From Podarcis raffonei (taxonomy: Eukaryota > Chordata > Lepidosauria > Squamata > Lacertidae), in assembly GCF_027172205.1 (NCBI RefSeq), contig NC_070616.1, positions 15,862,001 to 15,926,000 of the forward strand: a DNA stretch of 64,000 nt. The letters run 5' to 3'. The stretch's first letter is position 1; each line of letters starts with the position of its first letter. Below the pieces are notes generated by a model. The model saw only the letters and a program-made list of their open reading frames with translations, was not told the DNA's origin and did not search any database. The position numbers and the translations under genes were made by a program. Below are positions 12,401 through 24,400 of the stretch, piece after piece.

Positions 12401-15400
12401 ATCTTGTCAAAGAGGGCACTCTGTCTCCCGCTGCTGAGGTCGTCTGGCGAAGCAACATCTCTTTCTTTCATCAAACTGTTGCACACAGAGTCAACCACAT
12501 TCTGGACAACAATGTCCATCAAGGGGCCCATTAAACTCGGCTCATCTTCTTTCGGGACTCCGGTAACTGCAGCCTTACCAAAATGCAAGTTGATTGAACA
12601 GGCCAATTGCTTTGCAATTCTCTCCAACTCAGCTTCATGCCACCCTTTGCTTGATTCTTTCTTGTCCCTGGAAACAGGCAGAACATTGGCTAAAACTCTG
12701 GAAACAATTTCTTCTAAGAAACGAGCTGGGAAAACTCCTCCACAGGGACCCAAGGGTTCCCCAAGGCTATCCAGAACAGTCCTGACAATGTCCTCAGACA
12801 GAGCTTCAGGGTCGGGGCATCCTGAAGAGGACTCCTCTTTAGAGACGAATCTCTGAAGATGATGGTTTGTGATTTCCTGAATTATGAAGCTGGTCATGCA
12901 GTCTATAAAATCCATATCCCGACGCTTGATGTCTTTCTGTATAGACTCTTGTGAGCCAGCCTTCTCCAGCATATACCTGTAAACAGAATTGACCATGGTC
13001 TGAATCTCCGTCTCCGAATGGGAACGGCAGGGGGCGTCCTTTTTGGCCACCCAGATTTTGTGTTTGGAAATGGACGCCATCACTTGTTTGATCATGTAGG
13101 AGCAGAGCTCATCAAAATCTGTTCCTGACACCTCCCTCTTCCCTGGCTTTCGCTTCGCACCCTCGCAGGGCGGGAAGAGTTGATTCACCATCTGGTTGAC
13201 AACCCTTTCCAAATACTTCTGAGACAAGACAGTAATGTACGCCGGAGTCGGCTGCTGCCGCTTTTGGAATTTGGGGAGGCAGATGCAACATTCGACCTTC
13301 TGGATGATCTGTTCGGCCTTGATGTTTCGAAAGGCATTCCGCGGCAGCCTCCGGCAAACCACCGGCGGCAGTTGGTAATCCAGAATCTCCGTCAGAATAA
13401 TTTCAGATGCCCTCTCAGCCAACGACTCAATGTCCCTGCCTATGTCTCGGTCGGCAGCCAGCTGGAACCCAAACTCCCTTAAGATGGAGTCAACTATTTT
13501 GCTGACCGTTCGACTGTCCACCTGCGGGAAGTATGCCTTTTCATCGGCCCTTGTCAAGACCCGCACGCCAGCTTTTGTAAACTCTTCCACCAGGGCACTG
13601 ATAAACAGGGTGTTCATCTCCTGGAGGTCGATGCAGGTGTCCCGGTTGTATTTGCTATGCAGCGAAGAGAAGATCTTGAACAACAGCTGGCAAATGACTT
13701 CCTCCAGGAACGACGCCGAGTAAATGGTAGTGAACTCTGGGTGGAACTGCCTGTGATCCCCACGTCCCGACATGGTCACCACTTCCCTCCGGTAAGTCCT
13801 CACGTTGCAAGTGGCAGAGTGAGGCTTCCTTCTCGCATGCTTGCCGCTCGGAGCCCGGGAACTGTATGTCCTGTGCTGCATGGCCGTTTCCAGCACTGTC
13901 TTGTTCCTGTCCCGCAAGCTCTTGCGGGCCTGATGCCTCCCTGAAACGGGCGCTTTCCACTCTGGCCGCCTGCCTCTCGGCAATGAGTGGTACATGTCAC
14001 TTTTACCACTTCGCGGGTGCTTTTTGCCAAAGCTCTGCCCCCGTCCCTTTTTGCAGGGCCCCTGTGAGAACCCCACGGCCTTCTTCGAGTAAAGTTTCCC
14101 ATGCCCTGGATGATCAATGCAGTGGGAAAGCTCTGTGATCACCGGTTTCACCAGGGTATGTGCCAACATGTCGAGCGCTGACTCATAGGAAGGCACCCCT
14201 GCCTCAGGCTCCACCCAGGGCTCCTCGCTGTACTGGATGTCGTATGTCAAAATGGTGGAGGCAGAGTCCGTCTTGTGGGCTTCCACCTCCCTGCTTGAAT
14301 ATTGGAAGAGCTCGCCGTCGCTGGCACTCTTCCGGATGTCACAGAACTGCTCGTCCTCTGGGAACTCGTCAAAAGCAAAGGTGCCAGTGAAATGGTCTGT
14401 CGTGATGCATTTGTCCAAGAGGGTCCGGATCAGCTTTTCGCTCACGACGTCCAGCAGGACGACCGATTTGGGTGAGAGTCCCAGGTTGCCGCTGAAGATC
14501 TCATTGCCCAGCCTGTAGGCATGCGGGCACACAGACGAATAAAGGTTCTGCCTCTTAGGCATCAGGTCTGTGTCATGGTACGGCGACATGTTCTGAGCTC
14601 GGGCATCTGGGAAGTGCCCCGCAAAACTGCCCTGAGGCTGACCAGGCCACATCGAGTCCAAAATGATGTGCAGGACTTTGTTGACGACCTGCTTTGCTTC
14701 GGTGGACTTCAAGCTGCGGATGAAGCTGTCAAGGTTGGAAGCGACGCAGCTGAGCCGCTGGTTCTTGTGGGCAATTTGGTCCATTGCCGACAAGCAAGCC
14801 ACCCCTTTGATGTCGCTGGGGCCTCGGCAGTCTCCCCTGGAAGCTCCGCAGGCACAACGAGAGAAGTAGGGCTGCTGCTGGGGCAGTGCGTCCCGAGCTT
14901 TCCTTTCGCTCATGGATTTGCACCTGATTTCGATTTCCAGGCACAGCAGGTGGGCAACCTCCTTCACGAGAGGGTGGTAAACCTCGTCAAAGTCCGCCAG
15001 GCAGAGAGGTGGCAGGCAGATGTACCTTGACTTCCTCGTAAGGAAGCCTTTCCTGCTGACTGTCTCCTGCAAGATGTTCCTCTCACACAAGATGCTCAGG
15101 ATCCTCTCGGATATGTGGAACGCCAGCTCTTTGATGTTGACGGGAGCCGATTTGGGGCCCCTGATTCCATGCTCAGGGCAGCAAGAGTCCACTGAGCAGA
15201 ACATGGAGAGGCTGGTCTCAATGCCATCGCTTCTCTCTCTGGCACCTTGCCGGGCACAGGGGTTCAGGATGCTCCGGATGACGTTGGAGACCACTGTCTG
15301 GGTCAAGGGCTCCCAAAACACATCGAGGCAGGAGGATTGCCTCTTGCAGTGGGGCAGGTAGGTGCTCCTCCAGATCCGTTCCTGGAGCCACCTTGATTCA

Positions 15401-18400
15401 GACTGGATCATCTCCTGCTTCCACGCTGGGCAAGAGGCCCTGTAACCCTTCTCATCCAAAGCATCTGGGGGAGGAAACACAGACAGGTTTACTATCACAC
15501 ACCTCAGGGAGCTTCTGAAGCCCTGGAAATACCATGAACCGATTCTGGAAGTCCCAACTTGGGTGGTTTCGGGCAAAAACTGTTACTGTTAACTATTAAC
15601 GGGGTTGTGTGCCCAACTAAGTTCTACGCAGAGTTAGACCCATTGAAATTAACAGCTCACCATAGCCATGGCAATCAATTCAATGAGTCTACTCTGAGTA
15701 GAATTGCATTGGGTGAATCGGTTCTTTCTGCCTTTGGGTGGGATTTTCCTCCCCGGGAACCTGTCTCACGTAGCAGGAATGCTGCTCATCAGACACTTAT
15801 GCACATTCTCAAACACACCGGCCACAATGTCCCTGGCAATGGAGCCAATCTCTGCCTGGGAATTACTATGGAAAAGCCCCAGAACCTCCAATCTCTTGAA
15901 GCTGCAGCAAAAGAGCCTCTCACTCAGCTCGCCTTGTGCCTTCTCCAGGATGCAAACAGATGACTCAAGATCCCGGGTCTTCATTAGAACCTCGCTGACG
16001 ATGCTCTCTGTCACTTACAGCATTTTGAGGGTTTCGGTGATGTTTGTGTCGTTCAGCGGCTGCTGCTCAAATATCTCTTTCAAGATGCCCCCAACAATAA
16101 TAAATTATGTATTTATTTTTTTAATTCTGCACCCTGTATAAAACAGGCAAATCAGCCCAATTTACATGTCAATAAGTAATGTTAAGCTTTTTACTAACTT
16201 TAAAGGGTATTTCCAGCCTGCAAGGGATCCTTTCGCTGGGATTTCCGCACGGCAGGGGGTTGGGATAGAGGACCCTTGAGGGTCCCTTCCAACTCTACAA
16301 TCCTATGATTATATGCTGCAGAAATGTGAAGAACTGGATTTAAGACCAGGGAAAACAAGAAACCAAAAGGAACCCAAACGAACCGTTGTCTCCATCCCTG
16401 TTTTTGGCTGCCGCAGAGCATAAGTCAGCTCCTTGAAAGGGGCCACCACAACGTAGCCCCGAGGCTTACCTTTTGGCCGGAAGGCGATCAGCTCCTTGAT
16501 GACGCTCAGGACAATATGGTTGGCCAACGTCTGGATCTCGCAGAGGTCTGGAACGTGGAAGCAGGCGAGGAGTTCCAGGTCTTTATGCCTGTCCGGACTC
16601 TTGCTTTTGAAGATGTACTGATTGCTCTCCCATTTGGAAAGCAAATTGCTCCCTTCCTGCATGAAGAAGCAGCTTTCCTCCGTCGTTGCCCTTTCGCTGG
16701 AATCGCTTTGCCTCTTATCCCACCGGCTGAGCAAGCCGTGCGCCCCGGGCTTGGAGCCCTCCCTCAGCGGGAAAAGGTGCGTGTTCTTCTCATAGCACAA
16801 GGACTCACTCTCCACGCCAAACTCGCAGAGAAGGGTGTTGACAATTTCCTCGGCGGCGTGGCCCAGCTTCAGAGGGCAGATGGTGGAACAGCAGCCGCTC
16901 TCTGGTGCAGGGCCTCTGGCAAAGGGCTGGTGCTGGTGCATGGTGCCAGGCTTTCCCCGGTGCCCAGTTTTAGTGTGTCTTGGGACAGCCTCACAGTCCC
17001 CTGTTTTCTTAAACAGCTTTTCCAAAATGGTCCCCTCAGGGATGGAGCTTTGCCTGGGGAGCCAGTCGTCCTCTGGGAAATCCAGCCGGAATCTGTTGGA
17101 GACCCTGTCCTGCCTCCGTCTTCCAGAAGGCCTCACCCTGGGGGCTGACAGGCAACCAGGCAAGCACTGGTGCCTCTCTGGCCCCACATGAGCATCCCAC
17201 TCTGAATACCTGAAGACGGAAGGGAATTTGGAGGGTGTCTCCTCCTGCACCTCGGCCTCTTCTTCTGAATAGATCACCATCCCAGGGATGTTGATCGGGG
17301 GGAAGCTATCCCTTGTGTCTATCCTCCTGATTTTCTTGGACGTCGTTTTCACATTGCCTGGCGATGCGGCGAGATCCTGAAAGAGGGTTTTGTCCTTGCC
17401 AAAGGCCCGCCCCGACATCTCCAGCTGCAGGTTTTCCACCATCAGCTCGGACGTGATCTCGGTCAGGCTCTCGTTGCAGCGGTCCAGCATGACGCTGATG
17501 GTCTCGCTCAGGACAAGGCTCTCCGAGGAGCTGCAGAACAGGGTGGCTTCCTTCTGGGTGAGCTCCCGATCCAAGGTGTGCTTGATAATTTCCAGGACGC
17601 TGCTGACGGCGTTGTTGGCATAAACGTTCAACTCGGCATGGAGCATCTGCACCTGCCGGATGGCCGTCTCAATGCACTCCTTGGTGGCAGCACTGCCCAG
17701 CCTGGAGAAGTCCAGGAAGTTATGGGTTGAGCCCAAAGTTGGCAGCCCTCCTTTCTCTTTCTCCCCCTGCAACTTGTTCCGAAAGCCGTCCATCGTAGTT
17801 TCCGCCACATTCCCGACCTGGGCTGAGATAGAATCCAAAGAGCGGGTCAACTGTGCAAACGAGAGGCTCTCCAGCGGGAATTTCACAATTTCCAAAAAGT
17901 TGCACCGGAAGTCCCGCCTGAAATGCCGGGCCACAAAGGTCTCCAGCATGAGGACGGTGCACTCCACTGTCTCCTTGGCTATCTTGTCAATTGTATCCAT
18001 GGCCCCCTTCAGTGAAACATTATAGAAAGGAAAGTCGGGTTGGGTGAACCGGTTCTTTCGGCCTTTGGGTGGGATTTTCCTCCCCGGGAACCCGTCTGAC
18101 GTAGCAGGAATGCTGCTCATCAGACACTTATGCACATTCTCAAACACACTGGCTACAATGTCCCTGGCAACTGAGCCGATCTCGGCCTGGGAATCACTGT
18201 GGAAAAGCCCCGGTGCCTCCGATCTCTTGAAACTGCAGCAGAAGAGCCTCTCGTTCAGCTCTCCCTGTGTCTTCTTCAGGATGCAAACAGACGACTCAAG
18301 ATCTCGGGTCCTCATTAGAACCTCGCTGACGATGCTCTCTGCCACTTGCAGCATTTTGAGGGTTTCGTTGATGTTCGCGTCGGTCAGCGGCTGCTGCTCA

Positions 18401-21400
18401 AATATGTCTTTCAAGATGCCTTCCTTGGGGAGCACTTGCTTGAGGTAAGTCAGAAAGTCCTCGTAGAAAAGGCACTTGGGTTTACCCCGGATGTCCTTTG
18501 TGGTCGACTCAATCTGGAGATACATCTGCCCGTTGTCCATCCTGAAAGACTTTGCGGTGGTGTGTTGGTGCACGTGAGAATGTGGGCCATCAATGTGCAG
18601 GTCTTGCACAATGGAATGCACCAGATCACTCGCGAGGGAGATCTGCTCCGACGATAAGGTGTTGACCCGTAGTATTGTCCGATGGTAATCTTCGGTTTTG
18701 AAATCGTCAATGATGGTTCCCAGGACTTTGCCAACGACATCCTTTGCGTACACTGTCAAGTCTGACTTGCACAAGCTCGCTCTCATGAGGGAGGTTTCGG
18801 AGTCGTCGGAGAAGGCTTGGGGCTTTCCTGCCATGCCGTCACCACCATGCATTTCATACTGGAAGCCGGAGTGCCTCCTCCGCTTCTGATGCATAGACTG
18901 TGGGAGGACCTCTTCCAAATTGGATGCGGCAAAGCAGGCGATTTTGTTTAGCACATTCTGGACCAGTTCTTCCCCAATGGTCTGTGGTGTAGGGTGGAGT
19001 TGGGAAAGGGCCAGAGTCATCTTCTGGATCTCTGATTTCCCTGTAGGGGAAGATGCCTCCACAGATGGGTCTTTTTTTCTGCCTGAATTGTCCACATCCC
19101 TTGAGCCAAACAGCATTTCCATGACAATGGAGTAGATCTTCGTGAACACGCTGTCCACAATTTCGCCAGCTACACTCCCGGCATTTGCCTGGGAGATGGC
19201 ATCTATCATCCCATTATAGGCAGAAGACTTTGATTCGGAACCAAAGCATAAGGAGTCGGTGCAAAAAGACGGTAGGTGGCCCAACTCGCCCACAACCTTT
19301 TGGGTCACCTGGTTGAGGACATCTTCGACTCCTGTCACCAGTGGGAAACCTTTCTGCCCCGACGGCTGCTGCCTAAAAATCCTTTTCAGAACCCTTTTCT
19401 GAACCTCGTTTTCCGTCAGAGCTATTTGGACAGACAAAATCTTGAGCAGGTCATTCATGAGCTCATTGGCAGAGGCGTTTTCTTCATACGGGATGATGTT
19501 CTGGCAAGAAAGCATCTCCCGTTCCAGGTCCGCCTGGATGACTTTCAGGATGGTACTGGTCAGTTTCTCAGCACAGAGTCTCAAGTTGGACAGGGACTCT
19601 TGGATGACAACTTTGGCTTTTTTGCGGTGGCTGCCCGCCTTGCCCTCTCCAGCTCTCGGTTGACCATCTGTGGCCAACTCAGATTCCAGTTTCTCCTCGG
19701 CAAACAGCTCCAGCCTGTGGGAAATGTTGTCGACTAAGTATTTTGCCATCCTTTCTGGGGAACAGTCCTTCAACTCCGATAGCTGCTTGGACCCAAACTC
19801 TGCTGCCTTTCTGCCTTTTGTCAGGCCTGGAACTTTGTGGCGATCTGCTTTGTGATCCAGGAAATGGCTCCTGAGTCCACCCTTGGCCTCTCGTCCAGCC
19901 AGCTGAGTGAGAGGCTCAACAGTCCTCTGAATAAGGTCAAAGAGGAGGCACTGGAGTCGGTCAGAGAGGGCTCCCCTTGTATTCAGAACAGTTGCAAGCC
20001 CAGAGCTTAGATCGTCAAGCACAATGTCCACCACGTCATTGGAAACCAGCGAGACGTCGGGTTTCCCCACCAAAGGAGCAGAGGGGACTTTCTTGGCGCT
20101 GAGCGTTCCTGCCTTAGAAGTCCCAGGTGTGTGAAGTTTCTCGGTGGCCAAGGGAGAAGGTGAAGCGCTTCCCACATCCAACATGACAGTCTGGTAGATT
20201 TCATTTAAAAACATCTCAACTGTGTTCTGGATTTGGGCCTGGATATCTCTTTTGTAGTCAGGGTTCTTCCTGAAAAGCTTCTCCAAAATGCTATCTTGCC
20301 GGCGTAAGGAGCACTGCACTTCCGAAGGGGCAAAGACCATCAAAACCAGGCTGACGATCTGGCTGGCGGCAATGCTTTCGGAGAATATAACGGGAGGCAT
20401 GGAAATCTTCTCCACTTCCCTGTCCAGCCCATGCTTCAGGCTCTTCAGCACCATCTTGGCCACTTCCTGGGCATATGGTTTTAAGTTCGCGTGAGACGAC
20501 CGCAGTGCCTTTTCCTTCCCACCTAAAACAGAACTGTTCAAAATGCCTTCTAAGCAGCTGGGCAAACCCCCACACTGATTCGCCAGCATCCGCCTGAGTT
20601 CCTGCTGGATGGCGGAGGAGAAGTCTGAACTGATGCACGTTTTGAGGTTTTTCATGTCTGAGCAAAGCTGGGATTCCACTTTGCAGGTGACAAAGGTTTC
20701 CAGCTTCGAGATAAATGTTTGCACCAGGTCATTAGCCAGGTCTGATTTGGGTGGAAGGTGATGCTCGGGCTGGCTAGCCCTGGCTGAATCTTCTGCAGTG
20801 CTTGTGGGGCTGGTCTGTGTTTGCTCCTGGGCAAGTCTTGACTGACAAGCTGTCTCTGGTTCTCTGAAATGCACCGTCGGTGGACTTTTGCTGGCGTCTC
20901 CAGGTACATTAAGAGGGAAGATGTCGGTGATAATCAGACTCGAGTGCCTGTTTCGGATGCCCTCCGCCTCAGTTTGAGTGGCGCGCGAGATCTTCTCGAA
21001 CGCCGTCTTCACCAGATCGCAGGCAAAAGTGCTGACGTCTGCGTCTGGGATCACGGCCTGAGCCCTGAGCTCGGCAGTGTGCCCTTTGGAGGCTGGCTGC
21101 TCTTCAGGCGGGCACCGACTGATGTCCATGTGGGCAAGAGACGGAGGAGGAGGGCCAGGGGGCCAAACTGGTTGTTCAGCCCAAATATGCTGGAACATTT
21201 CGTTCAAGAGATTCCACACGGTCCGGATTATCGGAGATTGCTCTTCCTCCTTGAAGTCCTCTTCCATTTTCTGCAAGGCCTGCTCCAAGGACCACTCACC
21301 AGCTGTGGCCCATTGTCCTTTCTGCTGACCTCCGAGAGACGAGAAAATGGCATCTTGGACGAAATGCTCCATGTCCTTTTCTGCGCCTTTTGCATCGGTC

Positions 21401-24400
21401 CTGCCCTCTTTTTCCGCTTCAGCCGATTTGGGGCTGAGTCTGTTCCACTGCCGGGATTCCAGCCCAAAGCTTTCATATCTTACTTTATCCGGGGCCTCTT
21501 CTGTCAGCAGCACTTGCCGCTCCTTGTTGACCGATGACAAAGTTCCGTCGGGTTCCCTTTTCTCTTTTTCCTCCGCTTCCATCTCAGAATAAATGACCAT
21601 GCCGGGGACATTAACGGGAGAGAACGGCTTCCTCGGCGATTTCTCACCTGACACATGTGTGGCTCCCATCACCGTCGCGGCCTTGGGATCAGGAGAAGCT
21701 CCGCGGCTGGGAAGCTCCCCCTCCACTCTGAGGCAAGGTCTCGGTTTTGCTGCTGGATAAATACCCTGGAGTTTTTCTGTACTCAAGCTGTTGAACACGT
21801 CATTGATGAGCTGAAGGACAATTGAGCTCTCCCTGGTAGGTAGCGTCCCTTCCGGGCACATTTGCCTCTGGATGAAGTTTAAGATGCTGGCAATCATCTC
21901 TTCCACATACTGGAGGAGGTTTGTCTCTGAGGAAGCAACCGTTTTGGAAACTATCTTGCGGATTGTGTCCTTCACTAGGGCGTTGGCTGCCTCAGACTCT
22001 ACCGTGTGCGGTGGGACTGATGCACAAAGCTGATTCAGAGGCATCCCGATGGCTTTAATCTTGGCACACAGTTCAAACTGGGACACTTTTGTTTGGCTCG
22101 AGGTGGCAAACACTTTCAGCTTCTCAATGATAATCTGGACAATCTCCTCCGCAATCTCATACGTCGACTCGAGGGACAGGGGCATCCGAGACCGCCAGAA
22201 GGACGGGTCAGGTGCAGAATGCTTCCCGGACGCCATGACGCACATGACTTTGCACTCGGCCATGAAGCCGTCCTTGGAGATGGTCTCGAAATACTTCTTC
22301 TGAGTGATGGAGTGCAACTTGCTGAGCACGCTTTCCACAATGTCAGCAGCCACAAAGCTGGCGATCCTGGAGACTGACCCGGCCACTGGCTGGCCTGAGG
22401 GCGGGCTGCCTAAAAGGCTTTCGGAGATGGATTCCAGGAGGTCCTCCACGGAAATGCTGACGGAGCAGCCCTGGTCCACCAGTATCATTTTGAAAACGTC
22501 GTCAAGGATTATGGCCATGATTTTGGTGAGGGGAAGTTTCAGCTCGGCAAAAATGCTCTTGAGGTCCTTCAAGCAGATGCCCTCTCTCTGGTCTATAGGG
22601 CCATGGGGAGGAGGCTTTTGTTCTCCTTCCACAAAGGAAAGCCCTTCTGTGTCCGTGGTGGTGGTGCCAGTCGTGGTAGTTGTTGTAGTATCTTTGCCAA
22701 AGAGACCCCTCGACATCATGCACTTGCGCTTGCCGTGATACAAAGCGCCCGGCTTCTCAGGGCTGTCGACGGGACCTTTCTGCATCTGGGTGATCTGGCT
22801 GTCCGATTTGGAGCTGCGCATGCTCGCAGTGGTGGACAGCAGCCCACAGTGCTTGGTCGGGGACAGAAATATGGCCGTCTTCCCTCTCTTCAGCTTCCCT
22901 TTGATGAGGTCAGTGTCCAGCGAGACCTGGGTGCTCTTGGTAAAAGAGGTGTAGGAGGACTTGGAGGAGAGCAGGGAAGCAGGCTTCCCGCTGATGGTCC
23001 GCAGGTCGCTCGAGGTGGCGGGCTTGATACTGGTGTCCGTGAAGCTGACCTTCCTGGCAGACATGGTGGGGAGGGTCCTGTAGGTTTCGTAGAGGTCTTC
23101 GTTGCAGCTGCTGCAGCTGCTAGAGTTGTCCGAGGACAGCACAGACTCTTCGGAGATGGTGTACACTCTGGTCCTGACCCGCTCTTCGAACTTGGTGAGG
23201 GCCGGGTAGAGGATGCTGGTGACGGCCGACACGACCCAGGTCATTATATTCTGGATGATGCTGTTAAGCTCCGGAGCAGAGATCTATTATGGAAAGGGAG
23301 AGGGAGAGGGAGAAAAGGGGTTATTGATTTCACATGCACTGGCTCAGGTATGACGTTTAGGGAGGGTCCCTGAACAGAGCACCCAACATTTTGATTTTCA
23401 TCCAAAAGTAGTCAGGCAGGTGGGAGGCTCTGAATTCGATTGGGTGGCAAAACTGTGGGGGGGCATAACCCCTCCCCGCGCAATGTTTTCCCAATCAAAA
23501 CCCAAGGAGTTTGTAACCAAATTTTCCATGCACATTCCTGAGTTTGATGAGTGTTTCAGCTATGCTTAGATATGCAACTGGACACCATTTCAAATCAAGA
23601 TGGCGGACTGAACCTTTTAAAACTGCTCAGCACATCCGCTATGAAATGTATCAGCACAATTCATAGAACAACCTACCTTTCCTCTTAGGCTTTCCCGGAT
23701 TCCTGACTGGTCTCTGAAAGAAAAGGGGGGAGAGGGGAGTAAAGAAAAGAAAAAAGAAGAGGAAGTCAAAATGTTGGAGTGAAGTTGTATTTACATGTGC
23801 CTAAGATTGGGCCACTTCTTTCAGGGGTGATCTGGCCAACTTGCGCACCAGTGAGTATCACAGCAACAGCTTCCTGGCTCAAGCAATTGAGACAACTCTG
23901 TTGTGGCCAGTTCTGGTATAGAAGGGGAAGGGAACTCTTGGGGTTTTTTTTCCAGAGCAGGATCAATCACATCCATCAACCAGAGCCCCTAAGCCATAGC
24001 TCTGGCAAGTAAACAAGGCAACAACAAAGCTTTCAAGTTTTCATGTGGCAGATTAGCATAGGGAAAGCAGAGGACGGGGGTGGGAATAAGCAGAGGCTAG
24101 GCACATCTCGCCTTTTCTTCAACAGGGTCCCTACTTCTCACTAGCAGTTCGAACAACAGCACTTTATTGAAAGATGGTCTGCATTTCTAATTAAAATCTA
24201 ATTGCTGTATTTCACTTGGCTGGCAGGGCTGATGTGAGCTGCAGCTGAGGGACATCTGGGAAGCAGTTACATTGGCTACCCATTCTCTAGAGTAGAGGAG
24301 AACTGTGCAAATTCCTTATCATGCTTCATTCCAATTCTCTCTGGGGCACTTACGAAGTAGAAAGCAGTTGGTGGATATAAGCCGAGTAAGAGGACTCAGA

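Noticed and set aside
15766-16014. Minus-strand frame in the FSIP2 intron as an extra exon
   Set aside because: It is a duplicated copy of exon 17 sequence with an in-frame stop and no splice sites, and the giant exons already join in phase without it.
20869-21537. 222-residue plus-strand frame within FSIP2 exon 17 (and similar ones at 16516 and 22603)
   Set aside because: These are shadow frames of a very long coding exon on the other strand, with no independent support.
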